A stretch of 64,000 nt of DNA, taken from assembly GCA_910890315.1 (NCBI GenBank), contig CAJVGD010000046.1, positions 1,178,001-1,242,000 of the forward strand, written 5' to 3'. This stretch comes from Serendipita indica DSM 11827. Lineage: Eukaryota; Basidiomycota; Agaricomycetes; Sebacinales; Serendipitaceae. Shown in pieces: positions 38,525 to 49,475 of the stretch; position 1 is the stretch's first letter, and every line of letters starts with the position of its first letter. Made by a program: the position numbers and the translations under genes. The notes under the pieces are model-generated. The model was not told the DNA's origin. It did no database searches and saw only the letters and a program-made list of their open reading frames with translations.

Positions 38525-40225
38525 TCAAAGCCAATGGTCAAATCGTCCGAGACGCGACACCCGAACGCCACCGGTCCCGCCTATCTCGCAGTCCTGTGAT
38601 TCCGCGCCAATAAAGACATAGACATCGCGCACCCCTTCTGAAGACGCCCACACCTCCGGGAGTAACCACCAAAGCCGCCGACGCCAGAAACGCAATTGTT
38701 GGTTGGAGCCCCATCTCGGGCCTACATCCTCGATGTACTGAGTCTCCCGGCCGTGACTCTGAGACGAGGTTTGGGGACTCGGTGTCCGAGGCTGATGACC
38801 TGAAGACGTGACATATTCTCCACGTTTAACAAATGGCAATGTCCTTCCATGTTGAGCCATCCTCTGGGCAGTGTGAAATGATTGAAGGGGAAGCGCCGTC
38901 GGGTGTCGGAGATGTGGCGCTTGACAGGAGCTCGCGCTCGTATTCCGTCTTGATGCATATCCTTCAAACAGTTGCGAGGTCCTTACGTGTAGCAAGAGAC
39001 GTGATATTGCCATTTGAAAGACGATCCACGGTGTATACAGTGTCACACCCATGTAGAGGCGAGGGGCGTATTTCCATATCTACATGGCATCCTTTGAGTA
39101 TATCTTCGGTTGTACAATGATGACCTACGATCAAGGCCGTGAACATGACTCCAAAGGTGACAAAATAGAATAGAATCCCATCTCGATACAAGATTGCTAA
39201 TGCGGGACGATGCGCGGAGCTTGCATGTGTCAGTGTATTGTTCTGGCGACACTTTTGAAGCTCACCGTGGTGTAGCCATTGCATGGTAGAACAGCAAGGA
39301 AAAGTATAACCCATGCTCGATCACACCCGGAAGCCATTGAGTCCATATAACAGGTTGCTTCGTCATACAGACATTGAACATAGGAATGTGGATAATATCT
39401 TGCTAGGAATGAGTTAAGCAATGGCAAGGGCACTCCACATACCTCGCCCATGAACCCACATCGAGTCAACGACAAACGCCAAGGAAGCAATGACAGAAGC
39501 GACCCATATTGAGAGGAGTATGTATAGATTGCGCGTCGACATATCGTACCAAGCCCAAAGACTGAAACAACCAATTAGCACTAGTACACGGTCAAGCGAG
39601 AGACGATACCTACCGGAATGAAACAAGGCACGAGACCATGGCCGAGCAGAAGAGCTGGATTCCGAACGCGGCCGAGTTCCATCCCCGACAACTAGTGATG
39701 GAAACGAGGAGGCCGTCACGAATTCAGTAGTCTATCGCAAATTCCATACTCACAACTGCCTTGTCGTAGCGGTGTATCAATCAGGAAGGAGTGAGCGTGG
39801 TCAGCTGCGGCAATATTCCCATGCTGAAGAGCGCACCGATTCAGTCAACCCCCGTGCGTGCCCGCTCATCGCTGTACCAGGCGTCGTCAGAAATGAGAGA
39901 ATGCGTCACAACAGGGACAAACCCCAGATGTTAACCGAGATGACGGCTGGAGTCGCATAGCGATTGAAGAGGAAAATGACTTTGAGGGCTGTCAGTTGCG
40001 AGTTCCAAATCAGCTCCACCTTTGGAGGTCCATTAGCCCCTAATGGTCTTATGAGAAGGAAGTGAACTAGCTGACCTCTCGAGGCAGCGTTAAAAGCATA
40101 TCCCAGAGCATGAGCGACATCGCCCCATAGTTGACCGCACGGGCCGTCCTGACCGCATAAGCCGCGCTTTGCAATGTCTTTGCTGTCAAGGGTCCAAAGA
40201 ATGTCAAGTCTGCTAGCGTCGCCAT
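38525..40225 (-). CDS. DUF6533-type heptahelical membrane protein (copy B)
   Basis: Paralogue of copies A and C. Exon 1 starts MATLADLTFFGPLTAKTL and contains YGAMSLMLWDMLLTLPRE. The intron sits at the same place as in copy A, and exon 2 reads VELIWNSQLTALKVIFLFNRYA, the DUF6533 core. Towards the end, LYTPWIVFQMAISRLLLHVR forms helix 7 with the shared SRLLL motif. The cytosolic tail has RRLWWLL and ends RLGRFDHWL. Start chosen at the ATG at 40225. The internal exons between about 39000 and 39900 were not all resolved. Shares a 540-bp divergent upstream region with the helicase-like gene. Confidence 0.75.
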
Positions 40226-40765
40226 GAATATCCAATCATCAAGCTGGAGCGGCTTATCCCTTCGGAGTGTCAGCGTAGATACCGAACGACGTTATGGAAA
40301 GACCTTGAAGAGATCCTGAGGGAACTTTATACGAGGGTTTGTCGCCACTCCTAAATGGTGTCGGGTAATTTCGACACGGTTTTCTACGATGTTCTACGAA
40401 TGGTACCTGTCAAATTCAGGGGTGTCCTGTATTTTGAATGTGCGGACCTGATAGATGCGGGGGGACTGCCCATATGGCGTACGAATACCGGCCGCGTCTA
40501 TTGACGGGTCATAACGATCTCTTATGCAATAAAAAGGTCTAATTGAATCGATAGTGACGATCACAAGCGCTGAATGGCAAGACTGGCGAGGGTTGAACAC
40601 TGAGAATCTGAGTGCCGAGCGTCAGGAGACAGTGGTCGCTCACGTCGAATTCACATACCCATGACTTGACATCAAGTGATGCTCTATAGTATATGCAGTT
40701 GGTCCGGTTGACACAAGAGAAGAAAGCTGGAGAAGGCCGAATTCAAGTTTTTGGACTCTACTCGC
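40226..40765. other. Divergent intergenic region between DUF6533 copy B and the helicase-like gene
   Basis: Holds the promoters of both genes. No gene or repeat seen. Confidence 0.45.
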
Positions 40766-42887
40766 ATGAGTCTGTCACTCCTTTCACGTTCTCGAGCTGT
40801 AGAACGGACACTATCCGCAACATACACGCCTAATATTCAGACCAGTGCACCGCGCTGTTTGATGAACACGTCGCGTCACTACGATAACCTTCGACGGACG
40901 CGTTGCTCGCGCCTAGCTAAGCAGCAAGTTGCCCAATTGATGACAATCACGAAAAAACTGCTTTTGGAATCACAAAATGCCTCTCCGAAGCAGGTAGATA
41001 GGCCACGACCAAAGATTTTGGTCAACAACAGAGCAATTTCCCACTGCATTGCATCTAATCGAATCCCTTCGGAGTCTACCTCTTCACAACAGGAAACTTC
41101 CCAGCTATTCAGAGATTTTGTATGGCAGGGAAAGCTATCCCGAAGCCTCGTCTCCCAACTCAGAAGGGAGCAATGTACAGCCGTACAAGCGAGAATATTG
41201 AATATTGTTCTTCAAGGAAATGATCTGTAAGCTCACTTGTCCTACTCTGGAGTAAAATTGACCTCTTTCAGTGTCGTGGAGGCAAACGAAGACTCTGGTC
41301 GAACCCTTGCCTTGCTCATTTCGACGATTCAGCGACATTTAATAGAGCCTAATGTCCAACATGGACACCCCTCCATCCTGATTATCGTGCCTACTCGCGG
41401 ATTGGCGCTGCAACTGGAGGCGACTGTGAACGAGATTATCGGAAAATCTCCTTGGAATTGTCAAACCGCAATTGGAGGAACCAACGTTCAGATTGATATA
41501 CAGCGTGTACGGCAGAAGTGCGATATTTTGGTGGCAGTGAGTAACTTTGGTATCATGATACCTATTTGGATCTCAAATTCGCAAGACTCCGGGTCGCCTA
41601 AGCGCTCTATTAAGGGAGGAGGGCTTTGCCCAACGAATGAGGCAAATACGATGCGTGATCGTCGAGGAGGCAGGCAAATTGAACCGCCCTAATCAACGAC
41701 GGGATCTGTTCGCTATATCAAAGCTTCTCCCATCAAGAGAGGGTGGGAGGTAGGTATGGATAGCCGGACCTCCACCGCGCTCACATCATTTCTACCCTAG
41801 GCAGACGCTACTTTCGGCCACGGAAATCACCGAACGGTTCCTCATAGATGTTTTTCTGGGGAAAGAATATCAACACCTTCGCCTGAGTCAGGGATACGCG
41901 CCAAGTCACGGGCATATCCAGAAGTACCTGATTCTAGACTCGGAATGGCATCTCCCAAAGCTAGCGAAAACAATCTGGGACACGTCACATGCAAGCCCTG
42001 TCAACAAGGTCATTGTTTTCTTCTCGACGGCCAGGACCGTCGCGCTGGCCAGTGCCACGGTGAGTTTAGTTTCTATGACTTCCAGAAATTCCTTAGACAA
42101 GGAGCGTCTATAGCTGTCGCAAATCGACATCCGCACACCAGTTTTTGAACTTCACTCGCGCACATCGTTGGCAGCTCGTCGTCGAGTAGCGCGAGAGTTT
42201 ACAGAATCACGCTCAGGAATCCTTCTTTCAAGTGATTTGACGATAGGAGGCGGCTTCGAATTTCCAGGCATCACCTCGGTGATTCAAGTCGGTTTGCCTG
42301 AATCTGTTAGTGAATGTATGTCGGCCTTTGGTCTCGTACTACCAATGCTTATCTCGGTCCCCTCCAGATCTCCAACGCTTTAGACACGCCACACACCATG
42401 GCTTGAGACTTCTGATCTTGGCCCCTTGGGAACAACGGTTTCTTGCCGAAAAAGGCCTCAAGAATTTACCACTGGAAGAAGAATGTATGGACGACAATAT
42501 TATGAAACAACTCGGTCTGTGGAAGGAAAAAGTCGATCACGCGATGGGTTCGGTGGAGGAAAAGACAAAGGTTGGGGCATATCAGGTAATGTTAAATATT
42601 ACATTTCCTGAAACTATGCCTCGTGCCCCTTTATCAAGTGAGAAATAACTAACTTCGGTTAGGCTATGCTCAGCTACTACGCTCAGAAGCAGAGCGTAAT
42701 GGGTCTTAGTGCAGAGTCGGTGTTACTTGTGGTCAACCAGTATGCAAAGAAGACACTTCGCTGGAAGCTGGGCGTAGAGGGCAGAGATGGACTACCCCCT
42801 GTATCAGCCAAAGCAGCGGCAATGATCAATCTGCCAGCGTCACTAAAGCAGTGCGAGCTCAACATTGAAAGGGCTTCAGACGATTAG
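40766..42887 (+). CDS. Degenerate DEAD-box helicase homologue (mitochondrial Mss116-like)
   Basis: Seven exons (40766-41226, 41272-41536, 41586-41749, 41801-42059, 42114-42315, 42368-42585, 42663-42887) sum to 1794 nt, or 597 residues. The Arg/Ser-rich start (MSLSLLSRSRAVERTLSAT) resembles a mitochondrial presequence. The two RecA folds are followed motif by motif. Motif I reads ANEDSGRT (158-165; expected AxTGxGKT, Lys replaced by Arg) and Ia reads PTRGLALQ. Ib reads TPGRL (243-247), which is intact, and II reads EEAG (269-272; expected DEAD). III reads SAT (302-304), also intact. IV reads KVIVFFSTARTVA and V reads SSDLTIGGGFEFPG (expected ARGxD), while VI reads QRFRHATH (expected HRxGRxGR). 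ATP hydrolysis is therefore unlikely. The C-terminal extension resembles Mss116-type proteins. Intact splicing argues against a simple pseudogene. Confidence 0.82.
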
Positions 42888-43799
42888 TCTGTCAAGCACA
42901 GCCCGTCGTTATTACTTCCGAGGCGTTTGCCAACGTCTGGCGTAAGGGGCTAGGCACCCTGGGGTCACCTAGCATCACGTAACGATTGGAATGTTATGCT
43001 AGTGTCAAAGCGCAGAAATGTACAGGGCTTTCATTGAGCGGACGGGGGACAGAAGGAGAGTCGTAGGACTTCTCTCTCGCAGCTTTGATGAGCAAAAGTG
43101 GATGCTATATAGCGATTCTGGGCAGTTTTGGTCCCTAGGCTTGGATGTACGGGTGGGTATCAATTGGACAAAGGACTTTTGAGCTCTGCAAAACCTTATC
43201 AACTTCGCAGGTCGAAGAACCCGTACCCAACAGCAGCCATGAATCGTGGATGAGATGTTTATCTGGTTTAACATCGATAGCATATCGGGTTGCAGCGCCT
43301 GTGCCGTGAAAATGCGCTCTTCAAAACGCCGAAACTTCGCAGAATCGCAGCTTGACCGTCCCCATGGCCACTGAGAGTCTCGGCCCTGCGTTCTCAAATT
43401 GACGCGTCGAAACATTCTGGCAGCGGGTAAGTACATACCGTTCACAACTCCCGACGTCGCTGACTTTACCCAGGTCAGGAACTCGATCAAGCCGTGAGCA
43501 ACCCTGCACTCGACGGAACGAGTCAAATTATTCCTATCATACTGGTTAAATACTCTGTGACTCCCGACGTATCGACTCACACCCCACGACCTGACGCCCC
43601 TAGCAGGCCTCCCGCGTCCGCCCGCACTGTCCTGGCTCATCAGTACCTCACGCACTCGTTTTATTATCCATCTCTCACAAGCATAAACCATACACCGCTG
43701 GTCAGTACAGACGGATCCACGTGCATCCCACGCTGTCCCTCGCGACCGTGGCCAAGAAAGCACATTTATCAACAATATAATAAGCTTGGATAGTCACCA
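42888..43799. other. Intergenic region upstream of G-alpha
   Basis: About 0.9 kb. A 256-codon minus-strand open frame (43005-43775) covers most of it but shows no domain, and it spans the G-alpha promoter; not called. CTCACACCCCACGACCTGAC-like C-rich sequence occurs near 43575. Confidence 0.4.
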
Positions 43800-46337
43800 A
43801 TGGCCTCCATATCTAACCGGTTACGCACGGTTGGACCGCCCCAGTTCAAGATGAACGATATCAGTGACCCTCTCACCCGCCAACTCATGCAAGAGCGCGA
43901 GATGGAGACTGCTGATCAAGCAGCTGCACGAGAACGCGCGGAGAGAGAAGCTCTAAAAGGAGTAGGGAAATTGATGAATGGCTTCAAAAGGAGCGGAGTG
44001 ACAAGTCGAAAGACCGCAAGCGCCGCAAGGTTGCCAAAATTCTACTTGTTGGTGAGTCGCTCAAACGTTTTATCGATTAATGTTCACGCTATTTCGACGA
44101 CATGCAGGCCAGTCTGAGTCGGGTAAGCCGACAGCTTCTGCCAGACTTTTCGATACTGATACTGATATGGTAGGGAAATCGACAACGCTAAAGAATTTCC
44201 AATTACATTATGCTCCCAAGGCGTTTCAGGCTGAGCGCCACAGGTGGAAGACGGTCATCCACCTGAACATAGTCCGGTCTATCCGCAAGATCGACGAGGC
44301 CCTGAGTGCATACTCTTCAAGCCAACAGCAACGTCAGCACCAACAGAGTCGATCAAGATATGGGTCCCCACGGTCGACACCCCTGGGAACACCCTCAATT
44401 CAAGCGACCAGCAATTTTGAATTCTTCGCCAACGCAGGATCAGACGAAGATGATGAAGATTATGACCTTGGAATGGGTGCAAGCTCATTGCCACATCGAC
44501 GGCCAAGGCTCACTTCGAAGCACAATGTTCTCCTCCTTCGTCTGCGGCCTTTGCTTTCCCTCGAACCCCAACTGATTCGGACACTCTTGTCCAACGACTT
44601 GTCGAACCCTGCACCGCCCGTCTTTCTGCGGACGAACAGCTCTGCCGGGTACTTTAGCAGTGGAGTCGGCGGAGGAACGGTATGGCGAAACGAGGTGCCC
44701 GACGAGTTTCCATCACCCTTGGCGGCGAGCCCTTCGGCATCCGCTCCAGCAATATCACCGCTAATTGTATCCAACGAAGTCGCCCTCCCAGCTGGATGGA
44801 ATTCCTACAGGAGCGCGAGTGCATTCCCCGTTCCCACCAATGGAATAAACAGAACAGAGAGCGGATCTAGTACCGGTGATAGCGGCGAAGGAATGGGAGT
44901 GCGAGGAGAGGTCGGCAACGATTCAACTGTGATGTATGAGGCGCCCAGCGTGGTACCAATAACGATCCCACGCAGGATGCATAGTCGGAATGACGGCAGT
45001 CTCACCCATGCATCACCCAATGGGAGTATTTCCTACTCGGGAGGAGCCCCTGTCTTCTCTTCCGGGCAACAGCAACAGTCGATACTCCAATCGCCACTGA
45101 CAATGTCCCCTTCTACGGGACTCGTACATCCAGATCGGCCATTCGCCGAACGCGTTGGGCATGGTTCGTCGCAGGATGGTGGCCCGCATCCATTGACGGG
45201 GAGCAATATGAGTATCCGGGGTAATATGCGCAGCCCAACGCCGAGTGTACACGACTCGTTTGAGGTCCCGGAACGAGTTCTTTCGGCGTGTGCACCGGAT
45301 ATTCTGACCCTCTGGCGGGACGAGGTACTGAGAAATCTGCTCTGTGGGCCGCTTTCGACCGGAGGCCTTGGACTTAAATTACATGAAGACGCAGGATTGT
45401 GAGTTTCTCTTGTCATCTTGGCTCATGCTAATGAAGTCAGTTTCCTGGACGATATTGAACGCATTACTGCCCCCAACTATCTTCCAACCGATGGTTTGTA
45501 GCTCCTTACTCTCGATTTCCCATTTTACGCTTTGTAGATGATGTTCTTCGAGCCCGACTCAAGACGATGGGTGTTAGTGAACACCACTTTGTACTTGAAG
45601 AGGGTGCGCTCACCTCGTGCCATCGGAAATGATCCTCTTTTGACACTCTTTGAAGCAGGAGACCTCGATCTAGTTACCGAGCTCGTTGTGTACGACGTAG
45701 GCGGCGCTCGAACGCAACGGCACCAGTGGATGCAATTTTTTGACGACGGTGCGTACTTTTGACCAGAGCCTTCGTGTCTTACACGACTGTCTAGTCAACG
45801 TCATTGTGTTTCTGGCGCCCATTAGCCCATTCGACCAACGTCTGGCTGAGGACCCAACGGTGAACCGGCTCCAAGACACGTTTAGTCTCTGGAAAGGTAT
45901 GCTAATCATTGCACTTGATCAATGACGAAGGCCTCTGACGGGGTATCAGACGTATGCCGGTCGCCTGCGTTGTCCCGAACGGATTTTTTGTTGTTCTTGA
46001 ACAAGTGTGACTTGCTGGACGCCAAGTTGCGACAAGGATTGAAGCTGCACAAGTTTATCCCTCAATATAATGGCGGTAACAATCTGCAGGAAGCGGTCAA
46101 ATGTGGGTATCGCGCGCAACGCACCAAACGCTTGCTGACAAACAGATAGTTTTCCGAGGTGTATTCTACCAGATCTGGCATAAGAGCACGCAGGGTCTGA
46201 AAGATTCGCACAAGGGCCATAGAGCCCTATACATTCATAGTACAAGTATGATCGACATCAAGACGTCTCGGGCGGTGATTGAAAATGTGCAAGAGTGTGC
46301 GGTGCGGTCGAATCTAAAGACAGCACTGGTCATCTAA
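43800..46337 (+). CDS. Large non-canonical G-protein alpha subunit
   Basis: Heterotrimeric G-alpha of the enlarged type found in Agaricomycetes. The P-loop GQSESGKSTTLKNF is assembled from three exons, the middle one only 15 nt (44108-44122). Between the P-loop and switch I, the helical domain carries an insertion of over 250 residues of Ser/Gln/Gly-rich sequence (44300-45290). Switch I has DVLRARLKTMG; G3 reads YDVGGARTQRHQW, with Ala where canonical G-alpha has the catalytic Gln. G4 is NKCD; the G5 region reads STSMIDIKTSRAV. At 43955-43958 an A-run seems one base short: SREIDEWLQKERSDK matches the family one frame away from the upstream helix. A 29-nt intron could mimic this but is less likely. 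Flanked by DUF6533 heptahelical genes. Confidence 0.85.
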
Positions 46338-46914
46338 CCAATCTGGACAACTCCCAAGTGCAACGTCACTTTCCGTGGGGAAAGTGGACACGGACACTCA
46401 CTCTTCTGATATGTTTTTATTTGATGGACCCCCACCTGGCGTGGCGTGGCGCGGTGCTAGCGTGTATTGTAGACGATTGCGCCCACCCAGTACTGTGGAA
46501 TAAGACGACTAGTGGGCTCAAGGCAGTACAGAATTCTTCGGTGTTATCAGTCCTACCGGAACCGGCACTGGTATGTACACAGTCTAGCCAGCTAAGCGTC
46601 GGAGAGTATGAGAAGACAGATGCACTGCCCCCGGTTTCATCTATCATCAGGTCCCCGTTACAACATGTCAAGGTTGTGCTGTTGTCGAGCGGCTATCTCG
46701 AGGTTACCGTTAGCCGAGCCCGACCTTTTCGACGCCACCATGTGGATCCTCTGGGCCAGGCGTAACTCTAAACTCGATTCATAAAACCCCGCGAGAATTT
46801 GATTGTTGGCTTGTTAGCCCTTGCCGCTACCCCACATTCCTTAACATTAACGAGCCATCCGAGTGCAGAACTGGCTACCATCTGCATAGAACTGGATCCT
46901 CGCATTCTCAAAAA
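46338..46914. other. Intergenic, between G-alpha and DUF6533 copy C
   Basis: A plus-strand open frame overlaps the G-alpha 3' end (46295-46765) without recognised features. Otherwise the promoter region of copy C. Confidence 0.45.
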
Positions 46915-48919
46915 ATGGTCTCTGGACCACCACTCGACATCCCAATGCCGCCTGTCACGGCGGCGCGTCTACTGTTCTTCGTGCACGCTGACCGGTTAAT
47001 GTGCACGCTGTTATATAGTGCACTCGCATTACTCGTCTGGGACCATCTCCTGACGCTGAGACGAGAGGCGCGCTTCATCTGGCGCGCCAAGTGGACTGTC
47101 ATCAAAACACTCTTCCTCTTCAACCGCTACATAACCCTCATCATCATCACTGGGAATGCAATCAGTATGGATTTTTAATCTCTTTTGTGGCCAGAGTGAG
47201 GGCTAACATATAAAATCAGTTGGCAGTGGCGTTGTCAAGAGTCTAACGAATACTGTAAGTTCTACGTTCGTTAGCAGATTCATGACTGACTCTTGGATAG
47301 TTGTAAGCATAACAGGCTTTACCATTTCGTCTGCTCATCAGCCCAGCTGTCAGCGATGGATCCTTATTGGTGCTACTCTCGAGCTCTTTTGCATTTCGTT
47401 TGTCTCTTTCGTTGTTTTATTCCGGTGCGTCGCTCTTCTTACAACCGTGCGTCATTGATTCCAAACGCTCCAAGGTTGCACGCCATGTGGGGGGGTTCGC
47501 GAGAAATGTTTGTCGGACTGCTCTTCATGTGGTTTCTATCCTTCCTTGGCTCAGCCACCATCTTTCTTCGCATCTTCTTCTACGCACGACGATGTACGTC
47601 CACCGTTGACCCGCATTGGCTTGGTTCTTGTGCTGACTTGTTTTTTCCCAACAGTCATCTTCCACGACTACAATTTCAACATCTGTTTCGCTGTCATACC
47701 GAATATCTGGCTTTTATGGCTCCCTGACGCACTCTTGCATCTCTTCCTCCTCATCCTCATCCTCTGGAAAGCCATCGCCACGCCACGGTCTTCACGAACG
47801 CCACTCCACGCCTTGCTATATAGAGATGGGATTGCCTATTACTCCTCTACTCTCTTGGTAATGTTATTAGGCATGGCTCTATGGAAGTGGGGAGATGTAG
47901 CTTGGGTTGGTGTCCCGCTCTATGTCGGTTGGGTAGTCATACAGATCGCCATGTCGAGGCTCCTGTTGAGCCTAAGGACGGTATCTGCTTTTGAGACCCA
48001 GCAGGAGTTGGAGATGGCGCGTGCCAGGGTGTGTCAGTATCAACACCACGGATTCGGTTCGCGAGCTTGTTCAAGACAGACTTGTCGTTCCTCATCTCGT
48101 CCCTTTTCGAAGCAGACTCGTTGGCACCACACCAAAGGCACAACCATGTCTGCGAGGGACACTCGTACCAAATCTCATATACATACGCGGACGTTATCAT
48201 CTCCGGTACTGACAACAGTGTCGGTCGATAGCCACTGTAGCTATCAACTTGACACGTTTGCGGTACATGGTCGCGCAACAGGCGGGAACCACGGACAGGT
48301 GGAGAGCCCGTATGGATATAGAGGCCGTTCAGGGACGGATTGGAGAGCGTCAATTGTCGTGAGCTATGACGATGGAGCGACACTCGTACCGTTTCCTTCG
48401 CGTGATCTCGAGGAGATTGCGGGCTCTAATGGGACGACGCCGAGCACAACAAAGAGCTATAGTGGGCCTACAAACTTCCACCATACCATCTCTCGTGATG
48501 GGTCGGATAGAGGGAGGAAAACGCCCAATTCGGCCTCCAGCATGTTCGCCCCGGATGCGATGTCCACTCGCAAGGCAGAGATGGAACACGAAACACGCAC
48601 ACGCACGCGCTTGGGTGACTACGACGTCAATGCACGTCGTCCTTTGGAGAGATTATGTCGCCTATGGTGGTGGCTCTTCACGCCTTCTCATCCATCCTTT
48701 GATGACATTACCGAAGAGGCCGACCATGAGAGCGGTGACGAGGAAACACGTGCTGATAGGAGAGACGAGAGATGTTATTGGGGTCGTCGACGGATGCGAC
48801 AGCGCGATGCACGAATCAGTGTCGACGCGAGCGACGTTGAATGGTGGGACCCAGCAGACGGCGATCCGGGACCTGGCGTCAAGGATAGTCGATTGGGTCG
48901 CTATGACCATTGGTTATGA
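46915..48919 (+). CDS. DUF6533-type heptahelical membrane protein (copy C)
   Basis: The clearest of the three DUF6533 copies. Seven hydrophobic helices can be read: CTLLYSALALLVWDHLLTL, TLFLFNRYITLIIITGNAI, WILIGATLELFCISFVSFVV, FVGLLFMWFLSFLGSATIFL, VIPNIWLLWLPDALLHLFLL, YSSTLLVMLLGMALWKW and VGWVVIQIAMSRLLLSLR. The DUF6533 core is LLTLRREARFIWRAKW...FNRY. A cytosolic tail of about 310 residues is polar, with RLWWWL near its middle and the terminal RLGRYDHWL. Introns were joined at 47597-47655 and 47428-47472. The splice between about 47254 and 47305 could not be resolved in frame, so a small error may lie there. Unlike copies A and B it has no intron inside the DUF6533 core. Confidence 0.82.
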
Positions 48920-49368
48920 GAATTACGGCTTCTTATCATACATTATGTGGCCCTTGGTATTCGAGGGCGACTTTGGAGCATATTTTGGCACGCACAAAAA
49001 AAGGTGTGCTGTCATGGACTTGTGTTAGCTGATTGCTTGTAACTTAGTGTATAGATTAGATTACTTATGGGAGCTGGATTATCCGGTGATAGGTGGGCCC
49101 TGTAAGGTGCTTGTTGTTCTTCGACCACAGCAATTCATATTGCAAAATGGCATTGATAGTGGCTCAATTCGTCGCAGAGGACATTCACTCAACCTATCAG
49201 TGGCATTTCTATGTCTCCGCAGCACTGCCGATGCCGCCACGCAAGTCGCGGCAGACCAAGAACTGCGGTTTGGACAAAGATTTGTAATCATGAACATAGC
49301 CTACTTTTCAGCCGGCGCCTAAATGAATAGACAATTCTTCTGCTAGGCATTATCGACACCGCTCTCTC
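48920..49368. other. Intergenic, 3' flank of DUF6533 copy C
   Basis: Nothing beyond short shadow frames; precedes the promoter of the first dehydrogenase gene. Confidence 0.45.
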
Positions 49369-49403
49369 CTCCGATGGATGTCGGAGGTTGTATGCGATAT
49401 AAC
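49369..49403 (+). promoter_or_regulatory. Palindrome and TATA-like element before SDR copy 1
   Basis: CTCCGATGGATGTCGGAG (49369-49386) is an inverted repeat with 6-bp arms (CTCCGA/TCGGAG) containing everted CCG/CGG triplets, the type of half-site bound by Zn2Cys6 regulators. GATATAAC follows at 49396-49403, 73 nt before the ATG. Confidence 0.5.
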
Positions 49404-49475
49404 CCTCGGAGACTATAGCCAAACTATCAGCAATATACATCGCTCAAGTTTTCACTTTCAGTTCAACAAGTCGAA

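Noticed and set aside
43005-43775. 256-codon minus-strand open frame upstream of G-alpha
   Set aside because: No domain, no plausible hydrophobic or charged organisation, and it covers the whole promoter of the neighbouring gene; likely chance in GC-rich DNA.
43959-43990. 29-nt intron in G-alpha exon 1
   Set aside because: It would remove SREIDEWLQKER, which itself matches the G-alpha family; other introns in the window are at least about 42 nt. A missing base is the simpler reading.
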